Source: an uncultured Lachnospiraceae bacterium
GTDB taxonomy: Bacteria; Bacillota; Clostridia; Lachnospirales; Lachnospiraceae
Direction: 5' to 3'
Length of the DNA: 32,334 bases
Assembly: GCA_948688495.1 (NCBI GenBank)
Contig: CAPQSW010000002.1
Span: 135,149-167,482, forward strand
Numbering within the stretch: the first letter of the stretch is position 1; every line of letters starts with the position of its first letter. The notes below the pieces were generated by a model. That model made no database searches. It was not told the origin of the DNA and worked only from the letters and a program-made list of their open reading frames with translations. Positions 31,639 to 32,334 of this stretch are shown here, in pieces. The position numbers were made by a program, and so were the translations under genes.

Positions 31639-31667
31639 TGACATGGCGATTTTAACCTTATATAATG
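31639..31667 (+). promoter_or_regulatory. Consensus housekeeping promoter for rpsL
   Basis: TTGACA (31639-31644), exactly 17 bases, TATAAT (31662-31667): a perfect match to the sigma-A/sigma-70 consensus, as expected for the start of the str operon (rpsL, rpsG, fusA, tuf). Confidence 0.95.
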
Positions 31668-31718
31668 ATTTAGCGTGCATAAAAGGGTACGTATATAAAT
31701 TTACAGGAGGTGAAAAGA

Positions 31719-32141
31719 ATGCCAACATTTAACCAGTTAGTAAGAAAGGGAAGACAGACATCTGAGAAGAAATCTACAGCACCGGCTTTGCAGAAAGGAT
31801 ACAATTCCTTGAAGAAACGCCCGACAGATACTCCTTCTCCACAGAAAAGAGGTGTTTGTACTGCAGTTAAGACTGCAACTCCTAAGAAACCTAACTCAGC
31901 TCTCCGTAAAATCGCCAGAGTACGTCTTTCGAACGGAATTGAAGTAACAAGCTACATTCCGGGTGAAGGTCACAATCTGCAGGAACATAGCGTTGTTCTT
32001 ATCCGCGGCGGGAGAGTAAAAGACTTACCAGGTACCAGATACCATATTATTCGTGGAACTTTAGATACCGCAGGTGTTGCAAACAGACGCCAGGCACGCT
32101 CCAAGTATGGTGCAAAGAGACCGAAAGACGCTAAGAAATAA
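31719..32141 (+). CDS. rpsL: 30S ribosomal protein S12
   Basis: 140-residue S12, which shapes the decoding centre. It starts MPTFNQLVRKGRQ and contains TPKKPNSALRK and PGEGHNLQEHSVVLIRGGRV. The lysines at the classical streptomycin-resistance positions (in TPKKPNSA, and in GGRVKDLPG) are wild type, so sensitivity is expected from this gene. I chose the ATG at 31719 with AGGAGG about 8 bases upstream; the in-frame GTG at 31710 overlaps that Shine-Dalgarno and is rejected. rpsG presumably follows outside the window. Confidence 0.97.
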   Translation: MPTFNQLVRKGRQTSEKKSTAPALQKGYNSLKKRPTDTPSPQKRGVCTAVKTATPKKPNSALRKIARVRLSNGIEVTSYIPGEGHNLQEHSVVLIRGGRVKDLPGTRYHIIRGTLDTAGVANRRQARSKYGAKRPKDAKK

Positions 32142-32334
32142 ATTCTAGTGTACCAATAGTATCACAGTAAGTGTGGATTCTTATTAGATAGAAAATCTGG
32201 TAAGCATTTTGACTACTATGGGTTTAGTGTTGGAAAGCGCACAGGCGCACATTCTTTTATAGATAAATTTCCGCACGAATACACAGATAGTTAGTTGGAG
32301 ACGCAGGCTGCGTAATCGCAGAGGCGTATATCCC
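32142..32334 (+). other. Non-coding spacer downstream of rpsL
   Basis: About 190 bases with no gene and no clear terminator. It ends with ACGCAG-G-CTGCGT (32301-32313), a tight inverted repeat. The next gene, expected to be rpsG, lies beyond the window. Confidence 0.5.

Overview
This window comes from a low-to-mid GC Gram-positive bacterium, most likely a gut-type Clostridia of the Lachnospiraceae. The evidence is the core order rpmG-secE-nusG-rplK-rplA-[L10 leader]-rplJ-rplL ... rpoB-rpoC ... rpsL, strong Shine-Dalgarno sites (AGGAGG) before nearly every gene, clostridial-type RpoB and RpoC with acidic C-terminal tails, an ECF sigma factor paired with a DUF4179-type membrane protein, and a CotH-kinase surface protein with a Lys-rich C-terminus. 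All supported genes lie on the + strand. I see no tRNA, rRNA, CRISPR array, transposase or phage gene.

Layout. 1-0.9 kb: a LicD-family phosphotransferase, probably the tail of an upstream surface-glycan locus. 0.9-4.55 kb: the transcription/ribosomal block rpmG, secE, nusG, rplK, rplA, then a separate strong promoter, the L10 leader with an attenuator-like hairpin, rplJ and rplL, closed by a strong terminator. 4.6-15.8 kb: an accessory island wedged between rplL and rpoB. 15.9-17.7 kb: an ECF sigma factor and its probable anti-sigma partner. 17.8-25.6 kb: rpoB and rpoC with their own promoter and terminator. 25.7-31.3 kb: a doubtful small membrane ORF, a 1302-residue secreted CotH-kinase protein, and a hemerythrin/CheX-like/receiver protein. 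31.6-32.1 kb: rpsL behind a perfect consensus promoter.

The main discovery is the 4.6-15.8 kb island. Five consecutive genes (SAM methyltransferase, PEP-synthase-like kinase, class I glutamine amidotransferase, NTP transferase, APS-kinase-like protein) match in family, length and order the Campylobacter jejuni genes Cj1419-Cj1418-Cj1417-Cj1416-Cj1415. Those genes make the activated phosphoramidate for the O-methyl phosphoramidate (MeOPN) decoration of the capsule. In C. jejuni the block is preceded by two paralogous MeOPN transferases (Cj1422, Cj1421). Here it is preceded by two tandem paralogs of about 590 residues with a CBS-like N-terminus and a CDP-glycerol glycerophosphotransferase-like C-terminus. 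A LicD/GT fusion closes the island. The inferred path is: glutamine to N-phosphoryl-glutamine, to CDP-glutamine, to cytidine diphosphoramidate, to its 3'-phosphate, then O-methylation and transfer to a surface polymer made elsewhere. This would be a phosphoramidate-decoration system in a Gram-positive gut bacterium, placed inside the ribosomal protein/RNA polymerase gene cluster. Function is inferred from family and gene order, not proven here.
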